Shown piece after piece: positions 48,477-57,851 of a stretch of 64,000 nucleotides of DNA. The notes under the pieces are model-generated. The model did not search any database. It had not been told where the DNA came from and saw nothing but the letters and a program-made list of their open reading frames with translations. The stretch lies in the NCBI GenBank assembly GCA_949282195.1, contig CASDOW010000003.1, positions 26,325 through 90,324 of the forward strand, written 5' to 3'. The DNA is from an uncultured bacterium. Its GTDB lineage: Bacteria; Cyanobacteriota; Vampirovibrionia; Gastranaerophilales; Gastranaerophilaceae. Each line of letters opens with the position of its first letter. Positions within the stretch are counted from its first letter, which is position 1. Both the position numbers and the translations under genes were made by a program.

Positions 48477-49372
48477 TTAACAGTTAAAAGCGCTTTAAAT
48501 GCATAAGGAATATATTTTATTAAATCGCTTGCTAAAACGCAATATTCACTCATTGCCTTAGATGCAATTTCACTTGTAAGCCCATGGAGAAATACAGCGC
48601 AACAAGCAGCCGATTCTAAAGATAATCCCTGAGCGCAAAAACCTGCTATCATTCCTGTTAAAACATCTCCGCTTCCTGCTTTTGATAAGGCAGAATTTCC
48701 TGTATGATTGATAAAAATCTTGCCGTTAGGAACGGAAATAACTGTGTCATGTCCTTTTAATAATACAATACAATCAAATTCGCGACTTGCTTCCCATGCC
48801 CATTTCGCTCTATTTTGCTGAATTTCTTTAACATCAACATCTAATAATCTGGATAATTCCAATGGGTGAGGGGTTATTATCGAATTAAGAGGAAAAGAGA
48901 AACTATCAGCTTGAGAAAGAGCATTAAGAGCGTCAGCGTCAAGAATAATAGGGGTATAGGAATTTGCATTTTTCTTTATAAAATTTAAAATAAAATCACG
49001 AACACCGCCGACTAAATTCAAACCACATCCGATTGATACAACATCATAATTTGCAAGTGCATTTAGGTATTTTAATGCGTCTTTAGGTATAGTGCCATAA
49101 TTAGATTGCCCTAAATCAAGATAAGTTAAATCAGGGCACATTGACTGAATTGAACTGATAACATCGCTGCAACTTGCAAGCATTGAATAACCTGCGCCAA
49201 CTTTAAGAGCAGAAATTGAACTTAAATATGCAGCACCGCTAAACTGGCAAGAACCTGCAATATTTAACACATGTCCATAAGTGCCTTTATGAGAATTTTG
49301 AACTCTTTTAGGCAATAAATTTAAAATAATTTCTTTTCCTAAAACCTGTATATTAGCACCTTGCTGTGACAT
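48473..49372 (-). CDS. nnrD: ADP-dependent NAD(P)H-hydrate dehydratase
   Basis: Repairs hydrated NADH/NADPH (NADHX). 299 residues of the ribokinase-like CARKD family: HKGTYGHVLNIAGSCQFSGA, IILDADALNAL, SIITPHPLELSRLL, VLLKGHDTVI and the nucleotide site SKAGSGDVLTGMIAGF. The NnrE epimerase domain, often fused in front, is missing, so it should be encoded elsewhere. Confidence 0.9.
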   Translation of the reverse strand: MSQQGANIQVLGKEIILNLLPKRVQNSHKGTYGHVLNIAGSCQFSGAAYLSSISALKVGAGYSMLASCSDVISSIQSMCPDLTYLDLGQSNYGTIPKDALKYLNALANYDVVSIGCGLNLVGGVRDFILNFIKKNANSYTPIILDADALNALSQADSFSFPLNSIITPHPLELSRLLDVDVKEIQQNRAKWAWEASREFDCIVLLKGHDTVISVPNGKIFINHTGNSALSKAGSGDVLTGMIAGFCAQGLSLESAACCAVFLHGLTSEIASKAMSEYCVLASDLIKYIPYAFKALLTVN

Positions 49373-49389
49373 AAATAAATCTCCACCTC

Positions 49390-49860
49390 TTAATCCAAAG
49401 TAACTTGAAATTGCCTAAAAGCCTCATATGCCGCAATTGCAACCGAATTAGATAAATTTAAGCTTCTTGTATCTTTTTTCATTGGAATTGTCGCACAAAA
49501 TTCTTTATTTTTATTCAAAATATCCTCGGGAATTCCCCTTGTTTCAGGTCCAAAAACCAAAAAATCTCCTTGTTTAAACAAAAAAGATGTATAAATTTTA
49601 TTGGTTTTTGTTGTGAAATAATAAAAATTTGAAGTTTGATTTTCTTTAATTAATTCGTCCAAGCTTGAAATATGTTCAATCTCAAGTTTATCCCAATAAT
49701 CAAGGCCGGCTCTTTTTAAATATTTGTCAGACAACACAAAGCCAAGTCTTCCAACAAGATACAACTTTGCCCCAAGACAAGCACACAATCTTGCAATATT
49801 ACCCGTATTTTGCGGTATTTCAGGTTCATATAAGACGATATTTAAAAAATCGGATTTCAT
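49390..49860 (-). CDS. trmL: tRNA (cytidine/uridine-34-2'-O)-methyltransferase
   Basis: SPOUT-class methyltransferase of 156 residues acting on the wobble base of tRNA-Leu. Typical start NIVLYEPEIPQNTGNIARLC, then LVGRLGFVL, LDYWDKL, and the knot that binds AdoMet: LVFGPETRGIP, IPMKKDTRSLNLSNSVAIA. Two bases downstream of the phosphatidyltransferase gene. Confidence 0.93.
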   Translation of the reverse strand: MKSDFLNIVLYEPEIPQNTGNIARLCACLGAKLYLVGRLGFVLSDKYLKRAGLDYWDKLEIEHISSLDELIKENQTSNFYYFTTKTNKIYTSFLFKQGDFLVFGPETRGIPEDILNKNKEFCATIPMKKDTRSLNLSNSVAIAAYEAFRQFQVTLD

Positions 49861-49862
49861 AA

Positions 49863-50474
49863 TTATTTATTACTTTCAACAAAAAATCTTTTAGATTCAA
49901 ATACAACGGGTAAACCCCTTAATACACAGAATGCAACAGAAATATAAGTACAAATTAAACCTATGTCAAAAATTAAATCCTTATTTTGATATCCCATTGG
50001 TATATTTCCTGCAATCAACAAGAAGAAAGCTATTGCTTTACATACGGCATATGTAAATCTTGAAAAATTAGATGCAACAATGAATTTTGCAATTTTTCCT
50101 TGCATCATTGTGGTTTTACCAAAAGCAGTGTATCCTTTTTCAAAAGCCAATGTTCTCAATGAATCAGTTATAATTCCTCTTGTTAATACAACAATAGGAA
50201 CAACAACATTTATCCAGCCTAAAGCACAAAAAGAAATCCAAAAAACATTCTCAACAATTCTATCGCCCATGATATCTAAAAGTGCACCAAAACGAGAAGA
50301 AATATTAAACTTACGAGCCACAAAACCATCAAGCCCGTCAAACCACATTAATATTGCCGTTAAAAAGAGTGCCGCAAAATATGAAGTCGGGCATTCCGTG
50401 CAATATAACAAGCCCACAACTACAAAAACTAGGAATATTCTTGATAGCGTAATAATATTTGCCAGATTTTTCAT
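49863..50474 (-). CDS. CDP-alcohol phosphatidyltransferase (PgsA-like)
   Basis: Multi-span membrane enzyme of 203 residues. The CDP-alcohol signature reads DGLDGFVARKFNISSRFG followed by ALLDIMGDR, with all four metal-binding Asp. The first helix NIITLSRI is typical of PgsA, so phosphatidylglycerophosphate synthase is most likely; other head groups are possible. ATG 50474 follows GAGGAGG; a TTG 15 bp upstream inside lpxB is less likely. Confidence 0.83.
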   Translation of the reverse strand: MKNLANIITLSRIFLVFVVVGLLYCTECPTSYFAALFLTAILMWFDGLDGFVARKFNISSRFGALLDIMGDRIVENVFWISFCALGWINVVVPIVVLTRGIITDSLRTLAFEKGYTAFGKTTMMQGKIAKFIVASNFSRFTYAVCKAIAFFLLIAGNIPMGYQNKDLIFDIGLICTYISVAFCVLRGLPVVFESKRFFVESNK

Positions 50475-50475
50475 T

Positions 50476-51588
50476 TTATGCCTCCTCAAGTTCTTTTTTG
50501 ATACTTTGCGCTACTTGTTCAACACAATGCAAGTTAGTTAACAATTCTTTTGTTTTTTTACAGCCTTCAATAATATGGTTTCTTTTTTCCTTATTGTCCA
50601 AAATTTGATTTATGCAATTTGCAATTTTTTTAGGCTCAGCGTCAAACATTAAAAACTCATCTACATAATCTTTTTTAGTAATGATATTAACTAAACAAGC
50701 CTTTTTTATATTTCTTACTAAAAGATATATTAAATAGAAAAATAAAGGCCCCTTATACGCAATTATCATCGGAGTTTCAAACATTGCAGCTTCAAGAGCA
50801 ACCGTTCCAGAAGCTAAAATTAAAGCGTCAGAATATGCTAAAAGCTCATGGTTATCTTCTTTGATTTCTTTATATGGAACACTAAAAACACTGTTAGATA
50901 AACTTTTAGCATGGGAAAAAACAAACTGGACATCATTTCTTGATTTCTCTATTAATTTAGCTGCTTTAATAAATATATTCAAAAGAAAATGTATTTCAAA
51001 AATCCTTGACCCCGGAAAAACGCCAATCAATTTTTTATTTAAATCAAGACCATGTTTTTTAAAAAATTCCTCTTTTTTATTGCATAAAGGCAGTTCAGCA
51101 ACAAGAGGATGTCCAACAAACTCGGCGTTTATACCTTCATTGTCATAAAATTCTTTTTCAAAAGGAAATATTGTAAAAACTTTATCAATATTTTTTTTGA
51201 TTGTTTTTAGTCTGTGCTTTCGAGATGCCCAAATTTGAGGCGGAATAAAATAGAAGGTTTTAATTCCTGCCTTTTTTAAATGTTTTGAAATCTGTAAATT
51301 AAAAGCGCCGTAATCAACCAATAAAACCAAATCGGGCTTAAAATCTTCTTTTAGATATTTAACAATTTTTATTCCTAAAAATAAGTGGTTTAAAATTGTT
51401 TTAGGAGTTAACCCAACTTTACCCATTTTTGAATGGTTGCAAAACAACTTGACACCCTCTTGCTCAAGATTAGATTCACCCACACCTTCAATTACAACAT
51501 CAGGGTAAATTTTTCTTAACTCTCTCACAACGCCTGAAGCGTGCTTATCTCCTGAATATTCTCCTGTAATAATAAAAACTTTTTTCAT
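50476..51588 (-). CDS. lpxB: Lipid-A-disaccharide synthase
   Basis: GT19 glycosyltransferase joining UDP-diacylglucosamine and lipid X on the inner membrane. 370 residues: FIITGEYSGDKHASGVV, LVLLVDYGAFNLQISKHLKK, YFIPPQIWASRKHRLKTI, FVGHPLVAELP, GVFPGSRIFEI and LASGTVALEAAMFETPMII. One-base overlap with lpxI (TAATG). Confidence 0.95.
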   Translation of the reverse strand: MKKVFIITGEYSGDKHASGVVRELRKIYPDVVIEGVGESNLEQEGVKLFCNHSKMGKVGLTPKTILNHLFLGIKIVKYLKEDFKPDLVLLVDYGAFNLQISKHLKKAGIKTFYFIPPQIWASRKHRLKTIKKNIDKVFTIFPFEKEFYDNEGINAEFVGHPLVAELPLCNKKEEFFKKHGLDLNKKLIGVFPGSRIFEIHFLLNIFIKAAKLIEKSRNDVQFVFSHAKSLSNSVFSVPYKEIKEDNHELLAYSDALILASGTVALEAAMFETPMIIAYKGPLFFYLIYLLVRNIKKACLVNIITKKDYVDEFLMFDAEPKKIANCINQILDNKEKRNHIIEGCKKTKELLTNLHCVEQVAQSIKKELEEA

Positions 51589-52409
51589 TAAAGTGCCACA
51601 ATTACCATTTTGTGTTTATTTGCATAATCAACCATTTTCTCTTGGTCAACTATTATTGTTTCTCCGCTTTCAAGCGCTAACACATTTGCGCCGTATTTTT
51701 TCATAGTCTTAATTGTTCTCAAACCCACAGCAGGAATATCGAAACGCTTGTCTTGAGCCGGCTTTGAAACTTTAACAACAACTGCATTTTTTCTTTTTGC
51801 TAAACGTCCGCCTCTTTTTATACATCTATCTGTGCCTTCAATAGCTTCAATTGCCATTATCATTCTATCTTTCATAACTACAGATTGACCAATATCCAGT
51901 CCGCCCATTTGTTTTGCAATTTTGAAACCATATTCAATATCAGCATTTTGAGATTCAGTAGGTGCAAGTGCAGTCAAAACGCCTTTTTGAATCATTAAGT
52001 TTTTAATAAATATAGTTTGATCCAAAATTGTAATTCCGATATTTTCCAATTGCTCAACAATTTTAAGCATAATAGCGTCATCATTGAGTTTTTTCATTTC
52101 TTTCAATAAGGAAATTGCAGTTTTTTCCAATTTAGGACGTTTAACAAGCATTGTTTTAGAAACCTTGCCTAAAAAAGTAAGCTGTTTAATCCCTTCATTT
52201 TGTAAGAACTTTTTAATTGAATCAACCTGCCCCGGGCCATAGGAAACAACTTTTGAACAATATTTTTTTAAATCTTTATAATTATCTGATGATAATGAAA
52301 TACAAACTACATCAAAACCGTTTTGCATAGCACTTTTTGCCATATTAACAGGCAATTGACCATCACCTGCAATTAGACATTGTTTATGTTCAAGAATTAT
52401 ATTTGACAT
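51588..52409 (-). CDS. lpxI: UDP-2,3-diacylglucosamine pyrophosphatase LpxI
   Basis: Produces lipid X for LpxB; the LpxI type replaces LpxH outside most gamma- and beta-proteobacteria. 273 residues: LIAGDGQLPVNMAKSA, YGPGQVDSIKKFL, FLGKVSKTMLV, DIGQSVVMKDRMIMAIEAIE, GTDRCIKRGG and DIPAVGLRTI. Directly upstream of lpxB and downstream of lptA. Confidence 0.94.
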   Translation of the reverse strand: MSNIILEHKQCLIAGDGQLPVNMAKSAMQNGFDVVCISLSSDNYKDLKKYCSKVVSYGPGQVDSIKKFLQNEGIKQLTFLGKVSKTMLVKRPKLEKTAISLLKEMKKLNDDAIMLKIVEQLENIGITILDQTIFIKNLMIQKGVLTALAPTESQNADIEYGFKIAKQMGGLDIGQSVVMKDRMIMAIEAIEGTDRCIKRGGRLAKRKNAVVVKVSKPAQDKRFDIPAVGLRTIKTMKKYGANVLALESGETIIVDQEKMVDYANKHKMVIVAL

Positions 52410-52411
52410 TT

Positions 52412-53395
52412 TTATAAACTAAACTCCATTTTGTTATCATTTTCTTTTGTAGTATTTTGTTCAATATTTGTTTTAACATTGCCTACTGCTTCAAAAGTCC
52501 TAGGCTGCATAGTCATGGTAATTTTATCCGCTTCAACGGAATTTACGCCTTTTTCAACAATCTTTGACCTGCCGATAAAAATAATTTTTTCCGGCTTATT
52601 TGTTTTTGAATTGATATGCATGATTGCTTTAGGGCCGTCGGCAATATAATCGCCGTAATCAACATGTACAGAACCTGAAGCCATCATTGTATTACCTTTT
52701 CTGTCATATTGCTGACTTCTTGCTTTAATAATCACCCTGTCGCCATTTTCAAAAGTAACATCAGACAATGTATTGCCGCTTACAATGATATCTTGTCTTA
52801 ATTTTGAATATCTGATATCATCGCCTTTTATTATGCTTTTATCTTGTTTAATAGTGGCTCTTGAAGATAATTTTAAATTATGTACGTCACCTTTTTTATC
52901 CATTAATGCATAGGCATTATCAGATGTTGCAACCATATCTTCGTAGTTTATAACAACATTTCCTATTGCTTTCATTAAACTTGTATTTGTGTCGTATTCC
53001 TGCATATCTGCAGTTATAATAATTGTTGGTTTTTTATCTTCAAGGACGTTTGTTTGAGCGTTACCTTGTGCTGTAATTACTTTATTTATCAATGAAACCT
53101 TGATTATATCAGCTTTTACTTCGTGTTTTTTATTATCTTTTATCTGATGTGCATATGGTTTATCAAAAAATGTTGCAAGCGAAGGCTTTTTTGTTTCAGG
53201 TTCAAGATCTAAATCTGCTCTTGGAGATTGGACAACTACATCACCAACTTGAACTTTAACATCACCTGTGAAATAGCCTTTATTTTTATCTAAGTGCATT
53301 TCTTGTTTCTTGGATTCAATTGTGATTGCAAACACACTGCTTGCAAAAAATAAAACAAAAAATACTATTAAAAATTTCAAATTTATCTTTTCCAT
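52412..53395 (-). CDS. lptA: LptA/OstA-like LPS transport periplasmic protein
   Basis: 327 residues with a signal peptide (about 1-23, ending SSVFA). The mature part holds about three OstA/LptA beta-jellyroll repeats: KNKGYFTGDVKVQVGDVVVQ, SLMKAIGNVVINYEDM and NTMMASGSVHVDYGDYIADG, each a 'G.V.v......v.ad.a' unit. It is longer than E. coli LptA (185 residues), as in cyanobacteria-like lineages. It bridges LPS across the periplasm. Gene order lptC-lptA-lpxI-lpxB. Confidence 0.85.
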   Translation of the reverse strand: MEKINLKFLIVFFVLFFASSVFAITIESKKQEMHLDKNKGYFTGDVKVQVGDVVVQSPRADLDLEPETKKPSLATFFDKPYAHQIKDNKKHEVKADIIKVSLINKVITAQGNAQTNVLEDKKPTIIITADMQEYDTNTSLMKAIGNVVINYEDMVATSDNAYALMDKKGDVHNLKLSSRATIKQDKSIIKGDDIRYSKLRQDIIVSGNTLSDVTFENGDRVIIKARSQQYDRKGNTMMASGSVHVDYGDYIADGPKAIMHINSKTNKPEKIIFIGRSKIVEKGVNSVEADKITMTMQPRTFEAVGNVKTNIEQNTTKENDNKMEFSL

Positions 53396-53416
53396 ATTTA
53401 ATAATCTAGCATAAAA

Positions 53417-54007
53417 TTACAACTGTGTATATTTTTTCTTAGCGTCATCATCCGCATAAATTTTAGTTATCGTTTTATCGATAATCTTAAAATTAGTTAA
53501 TGTAGAATTAAAAACAGCTCTTTTAGATTTACTTATAAGCTTATTATCTTGGATAAATTGAACATTGCCATTGGCAAGGATATCTTTATCTTCACCTTGC
53601 CAAATAAGTTCATCAGCAAATAATTGAGAGCCATCTTTTCCCACAAAAAGATTATCGCCGTTTAAGACAACTTTTTTTGTTTTTTCGTCATAAGTCCCTT
53701 TATTAGACCTGAAGCTTACAACAACATTTCCCTCTTTGTCATAAAAATTGCCAATAACATCATTTAACAATACACTGTTAAATTCAGAATTATACTCACC
53801 TGATTTAGCATAGAATTCCCAGTATTTTTTTTGCTCCTGAGTTTCTGTAACGATAATGTTTTTAACAATTGCATGCTGATTTTTCATTGAATTATCGTCA
53901 GAGTTTTTTCTTACTGTTCTGGTTATAAACCAAGACCAGACAACTCCCCAGCCGATTAAAAGAATCATTGCAAGAACAAATATCTTAACTATCTTTTTTC
54001 TTTTCAT
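53417..54007 (-). CDS. lptC: LPS export protein LptC
   Basis: 196 residues with one N-terminal membrane anchor (about 7-29, VKIFVLAMILLIGWGVVWSW) and a periplasmic beta-jellyroll: YWEFYAKSGEYNSEFNSVLL, GTYDEKTKKVVLNGDN, LFADELIWQGEDKDILANGN. LptC links the LptB2FG transporter to LptA. Heads the lpt-lpx operon, 21 bp before lptA. Confidence 0.85.
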   Translation of the reverse strand: MKRKKIVKIFVLAMILLIGWGVVWSWFITRTVRKNSDDNSMKNQHAIVKNIIVTETQEQKKYWEFYAKSGEYNSEFNSVLLNDVIGNFYDKEGNVVVSFRSNKGTYDEKTKKVVLNGDNLFVGKDGSQLFADELIWQGEDKDILANGNVQFIQDNKLISKSKRAVFNSTLTNFKIIDKTITKIYADDDAKKKYTQL

Positions 54008-54036
54008 AAGAAAATGATAGCATAAATATTAAATTA

Positions 54037-55719
54037 TTATAATATTGACATTGCCTCATCAACCTGTTTTGCATAATCGGCAACTTTACCAAAAGCAATA
54101 AAGCCTTCAATGTCACTTGCTAAAGATGCACCGTTATTTAATTGTGAATATTCTTGAGTTATAAGAGCTAATGTTTCTGTATCAATATTTTCAAAGAAAT
54201 ATGACATAAAATGATCAGGAGTAAATTTCATATTTTTACAAGAAGCCTTTAATTCATTTGCAAGCAAGCTGATTGCTTCAGCGTTTCCTGCCTTAGCTTG
54301 CTCAATTGCAATATCTGTCAATTCTTCAATTGCCTGATTTTTTGCAGCCACATTAAGTGTCATATTTGCATTTTCAAGCAGATTTTCATCGTATTTTTCA
54401 GAATACTTGCTCCATATTTTAATTATGTCTTCTTGAGATAAATTTTGATTATTTAAAACATCTTGTAAGGCAGAGCAATCCAAAATTTGGAAAGGCAGAC
54501 CGCCGTTAATTTTATCTGCAAAATAAATAGCAGATGTATCACTTAAAGGTGTATCATCTGTTGCCGGACGCACATAAGCATTATCAGTTTCAGATTCCCC
54601 AGAACCCTCGGGTGAAACTTCATTATTTGGGTCAGCAGGGTCATTTGCTTCAACTTCTTCAACGTTAAGCAAAGAATTCATAAGCGCATCTAAATATTTT
54701 CTTTGTTGAGATGAATCTAATTTCATTATTTCAGAAATTACATTTTCAACACCGCCTTTTTCGCTAAACAGATTTTGAATATCAGCATTAGTATATTCAC
54801 CGTTTAACAACTGTTCAAGGCTTTGGGTCATATCATATTTACCCCAATCAACGTCGCTTTCAGAGCTGTCAAGTTCAAGATTAGAAACCGTTGAGAATAA
54901 ATCTTGAAGCTTTTGTTCTCTTAAATCGTTATCTTCAAATGAAGTATATATTAAATCCATTATATTTGTTGAATTATTCAAATCGCTGACATCTTGGGCA
55001 GAACCAGCACTTGAAAACAAGTCAATTGCCATATTGACAAATTTTGACCTGTATTGAATTTCTTCAGCAGTAGTTGGTTTTGTTTCGCAGAATTCATCAA
55101 ATCCATAGCTATTTGCAAATCTTATTACCTTTTCAAAAGTAACATCACCTGAATTCATCAACTCATTAAAATCTTCTTCAAAACGAGTCATAATGCCGAC
55201 AAGTCTTTCATTAACCTCAGGTTCAGACTCATCATTTGTAGTAGCAGCAGAAGTACTTTGAGTGGTTCCGCTTGTGGTAGTAGTTGTTGTTGATGATGAA
55301 GTATTTAAAACAGAAGAAGTATCAACATTTCTAGGCTGATTTAGCATAGTATATAAGCTGCCCACAGTGATTTCATCTATTTCATCGCCACGTTCACCAT
55401 GAACATCAGAACCATACATCAATAACAATTGATTTAATTCTTCTTCATCAATAATATCAGCAGAATCGCCTTCTGTATTATAATTTAGAACCTCCCAACA
55501 GGCATTTGCAATATCAGAGCTAAATCCAATTTCTTGAATTCTATCAATAAATTCTTCTTTAGTTGCACCGGCTTGAAGAGCACCTTCACCAAAAATTGAC
55601 TCGGTTCTTTTGCCGCCCTTGCCAAACTTAGTGTAGCCGGTTTCTTTCATGGCTTCTTTTATTTCAGTTTGATTAGTATATCCATATTGCCCGCTCAAGG
55701 CTCCAACATTATTTCCCAT
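54037..55719 (-). CDS. EF-hand-like N-domain protein (paralogue A)
   Basis: 560 residues from the ATG at 55719, chosen because AGGAAG precedes it and the start then aligns with its paralogue (M-[GS]-N-x-[IV]). The frame also opens at a TTG 18 bp upstream. Residues 1-130 form a domain shared with the next gene: SIFGEGALQAGATKEEF, DIANACWEVLN, then two acidic loops TEGDSADIIDEEEL and HGERGDEIDEITVGSLY that resemble imperfect EF-hands. A Ser/Thr-rich linker (about 134-165) leads to a ~390-residue helical region without recognised family. No signal peptide or membrane span. Function unknown. Confidence 0.7.
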   Translation of the reverse strand: MGNNVGALSGQYGYTNQTEIKEAMKETGYTKFGKGGKRTESIFGEGALQAGATKEEFIDRIQEIGFSSDIANACWEVLNYNTEGDSADIIDEEELNQLLLMYGSDVHGERGDEIDEITVGSLYTMLNQPRNVDTSSVLNTSSSTTTTTTSGTTQSTSAATTNDESEPEVNERLVGIMTRFEEDFNELMNSGDVTFEKVIRFANSYGFDEFCETKPTTAEEIQYRSKFVNMAIDLFSSAGSAQDVSDLNNSTNIMDLIYTSFEDNDLREQKLQDLFSTVSNLELDSSESDVDWGKYDMTQSLEQLLNGEYTNADIQNLFSEKGGVENVISEIMKLDSSQQRKYLDALMNSLLNVEEVEANDPADPNNEVSPEGSGESETDNAYVRPATDDTPLSDTSAIYFADKINGGLPFQILDCSALQDVLNNQNLSQEDIIKIWSKYSEKYDENLLENANMTLNVAAKNQAIEELTDIAIEQAKAGNAEAISLLANELKASCKNMKFTPDHFMSYFFENIDTETLALITQEYSQLNNGASLASDIEGFIAFGKVADYAKQVDEAMSIL

Positions 55720-55763
55720 AAGACTTCCTATATGCAAATTTACTACTATTTAAAAACAGATAA

Positions 55764-56507
55764 TTATTCACCCTTGGTTAAAATATCCTTCAAAATAGTT
55801 TTGCCGCCTTGAACCAAAGCTTCAGTTACAACAGACTCAAGTTCACTTCCTTGACCTGAAGAATTAGAATCAGATGTTTCCGCACTTGCTGATTGAGTCA
55901 GACCTCCGTTTAATAAAGGTGCAACAGTATTCAACAAGATTGATATAGGAGTAAAAGAAAACATTGATTTAAATGCATTTGAAACACCGTCAATAACTCC
56001 TTGGAAAATTTGACCAAGAAGAGATTGGTCTTCTGTTGTTGTCTGTGCTTCATCAGCAGTTGTTTCTGATTTATCAACATCGGTTTTTGTATCGGTGCTG
56101 TCGACACTTGAAGCATCTTTTGGGGAAGCAAGATTAGTATATAAACTTCCTAATGTAATTTCATCAATTTCATCACCGCTTTGACCTTTTGCGTCAGAAC
56201 CAAACATCGCCATTAATTTATCCAGTTCTTCTTCATCAATTATATCGGCTGAATCTCCTTCAGTATCTATATTTAAAAGTTCCCAGCATGCACTTGCGAT
56301 ATCTTCATCAAGTCCAAGCTCTTCAAATCTTTCCATAAAATCATCTTTGGTAGCACCTGCTTGAAGTCCGTTTTCACCAAAAATTGATTCACTTCTTTTG
56401 CTATCTTTGCCAAAATGAACTGCAGCATTTTGATTCATTGCGTCTTTTACTTCTTGAGCAGAAGTAAAACCATGCGCACCGCTTAATTTTGAAATGTCGT
56501 TACTCAT
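55764..56507 (-). CDS. EF-hand-like N-domain protein (paralogue B)
   Basis: 247 residues from ATG 56507 (AAGGT upstream and alignment with paralogue A); an in-frame ATG five codons earlier lacks a ribosome site. Residues 1-125 share with paralogue A LSG.HGF/YGYT, SIFGENGLQAGATKDDFMER, DIASACWELLN, TEGDSADIIDEEELDKLM and SGDEIDEITLGSLYTNL. An acidic Thr-rich linker and an amphipathic C-terminus (GVIDGVSNAFKSMFSFTPIS) follow. No signal peptide. 44 bp upstream of paralogue A, so probably one transcript. Confidence 0.7.
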   Translation of the reverse strand: MSNDISKLSGAHGFTSAQEVKDAMNQNAAVHFGKDSKRSESIFGENGLQAGATKDDFMERFEELGLDEDIASACWELLNIDTEGDSADIIDEEELDKLMAMFGSDAKGQSGDEIDEITLGSLYTNLASPKDASSVDSTDTKTDVDKSETTADEAQTTTEDQSLLGQIFQGVIDGVSNAFKSMFSFTPISILLNTVAPLLNGGLTQSASAETSDSNSSGQGSELESVVTEALVQGGKTILKDILTKGE

Positions 56508-56682
56508 ACCATATACCTTCATTCATATCTACACTATTTACTACGACAATTTAAATTAAAAACTTAAACAAAATAATAAAAAAATTTACATAAATTAATA
56601 TTTGCATAAACAAACATAAATATTGATTTTAAAGCTTTTTTAATAAATAATAAATAAAGAAACAGCTATCAAAATTAAAATT

Positions 56683-57282
56683 ATGCATATAAATACCGAA
56701 AGCATTACAACAAAAAACTTATTTTTTAGAAATTATAACCACAAGCAAATTAAAAGATTTAAAAAAGTAGACGAAAATCTTTATCGCGGCGGGAAACCCG
56801 ATAAAATTCAAATGTTGCAACTAAAAAAAATGGGCATTGATACAATAGTTGATTTCACAATAAATTATGTGATTAAACAGCAAAATCGAAAAGAGTATAA
56901 AATGGCAAAAAATTTAGGTATTAACTATGTAAATTTGCCATTTCCCGCATTTAACAATCCAGATATGGATTATTTAAAAACCTTTTTTGAAATTACGGAT
57001 GAAGCAAAAAGAGAAAATAAAAAGATATACATACACTGCGCACAAGGTAAAGACAGAACAGGTCTTTTTGCGGCTTTATACAAATTAAGATATAATCTTG
57101 ATGATATAAATGGCACCATGGATGAAATGTTATCAATGGGCTACAATTCAACTTGTTATCCTAATTTAGCGCGCTATCTTAAAATATACAATAAGACCAT
57201 TCAAAAGCCCAATAGAATTGATTATAACAGCACATTAGGACAAGCAAAGATATTAATGGACAAAAAAATAAATCAAAACTAA
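56683..57282 (+). CDS. Dual-specificity/tyrosine phosphatase-like protein
   Basis: 199 residues with a cysteine-phosphatase fold: NLYRGGKPDKIQMLQLKKMG, the P-loop IHCAQGKDRTGLFAAL (Cys119, Arg125) and a general-acid region around 88-96 (PAFNNPDMD). The pattern is that of bacterial DSP/Siw14-like enzymes, which act on phosphotyrosine, inositol phosphates or phosphoinositides. No signal peptide. It is the only plus-strand gene of the 54-64 kb cluster and diverges from the EF-hand-like pair across 160 bp. Confidence 0.78.
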   Translation: MHINTESITTKNLFFRNYNHKQIKRFKKVDENLYRGGKPDKIQMLQLKKMGIDTIVDFTINYVIKQQNRKEYKMAKNLGINYVNLPFPAFNNPDMDYLKTFFEITDEAKRENKKIYIHCAQGKDRTGLFAALYKLRYNLDDINGTMDEMLSMGYNSTCYPNLARYLKIYNKTIQKPNRIDYNSTLGQAKILMDKKINQN

Positions 57283-57290
57283 AATTTAGT

Positions 57291-57851
57291 CTATTTACCT
57301 TCTTTGCAAGCATATTTACAATTTACGGGCATGCTTTGAAAAATATCAAAATACGACCCAAGAAATACCTTATAAGGGATTCCGTTTTTGAATTGCAGTA
57401 ATTTTGAAGGCCGTTGTTGAAGCTTTGAGTTTGTTTTTGTACCTTCTTTATAAGCAACCGGCATGTCGTCTTGATATTTTATTATTCTTGTTGATTTTGT
57501 AGAATATTTATCACCAAGATACGCCCTTTGAGAAAAAGAGCTTAACTTATCATCAGCAAAAACAAATTGCTCAAAAAGTTCCCTAGAACCGCTTTTATTT
57601 GAATATTCATTATCATGTTTATGATATGAAGCTAGTTTGTCATCTTTATAGAAAAACGATTGTTGATAATCGATTTTACCATTTTCTCTTTTAGATTGTT
57701 TCAAAAAACATTTTACAGGTAATCCGTTAATGAAATCAACTCTTTTGTCACATTTGAAATTATCAGAAAAAACTTCACCATATTCAATCAAGACTACAGG
57801 TACGCCATTTTGAAATTCAATTTTTTTAGAAAATTTCTTATCTCCATTTGG
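57291..57851 (-). pseudogene. Distal part of a repeat protein cut off by an in-frame TAA
   Basis: Reading frame of 187 codons that continues, in the same frame and without interruption, from the stop codon of the gene at 57852-58373. It carries at least four further copies of the unit found at the end of that gene: IEFQNGVPVVLI, VDFINGLPVKCF, IKYQDDMPVAYK and LQFKNGIPYKVF, plus weaker copies (FFYKDDKLASY, FVFADDKLSSF). Translation could restart at TTG 57791 (166 residues), but there is no convincing ribosome site. Most simply one gene of about 360 codons broken by a nonsense mutation. Function unknown; the repeat is reminiscent of YwqK/MORN-like beta repeats. Confidence 0.65.

Noticed and set aside
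50080..50541. Plus-strand frame of 153 codons over the phosphatidyltransferase gene
   Set aside because: Antisense to a gene with clear motifs; composition typical of a shadow.
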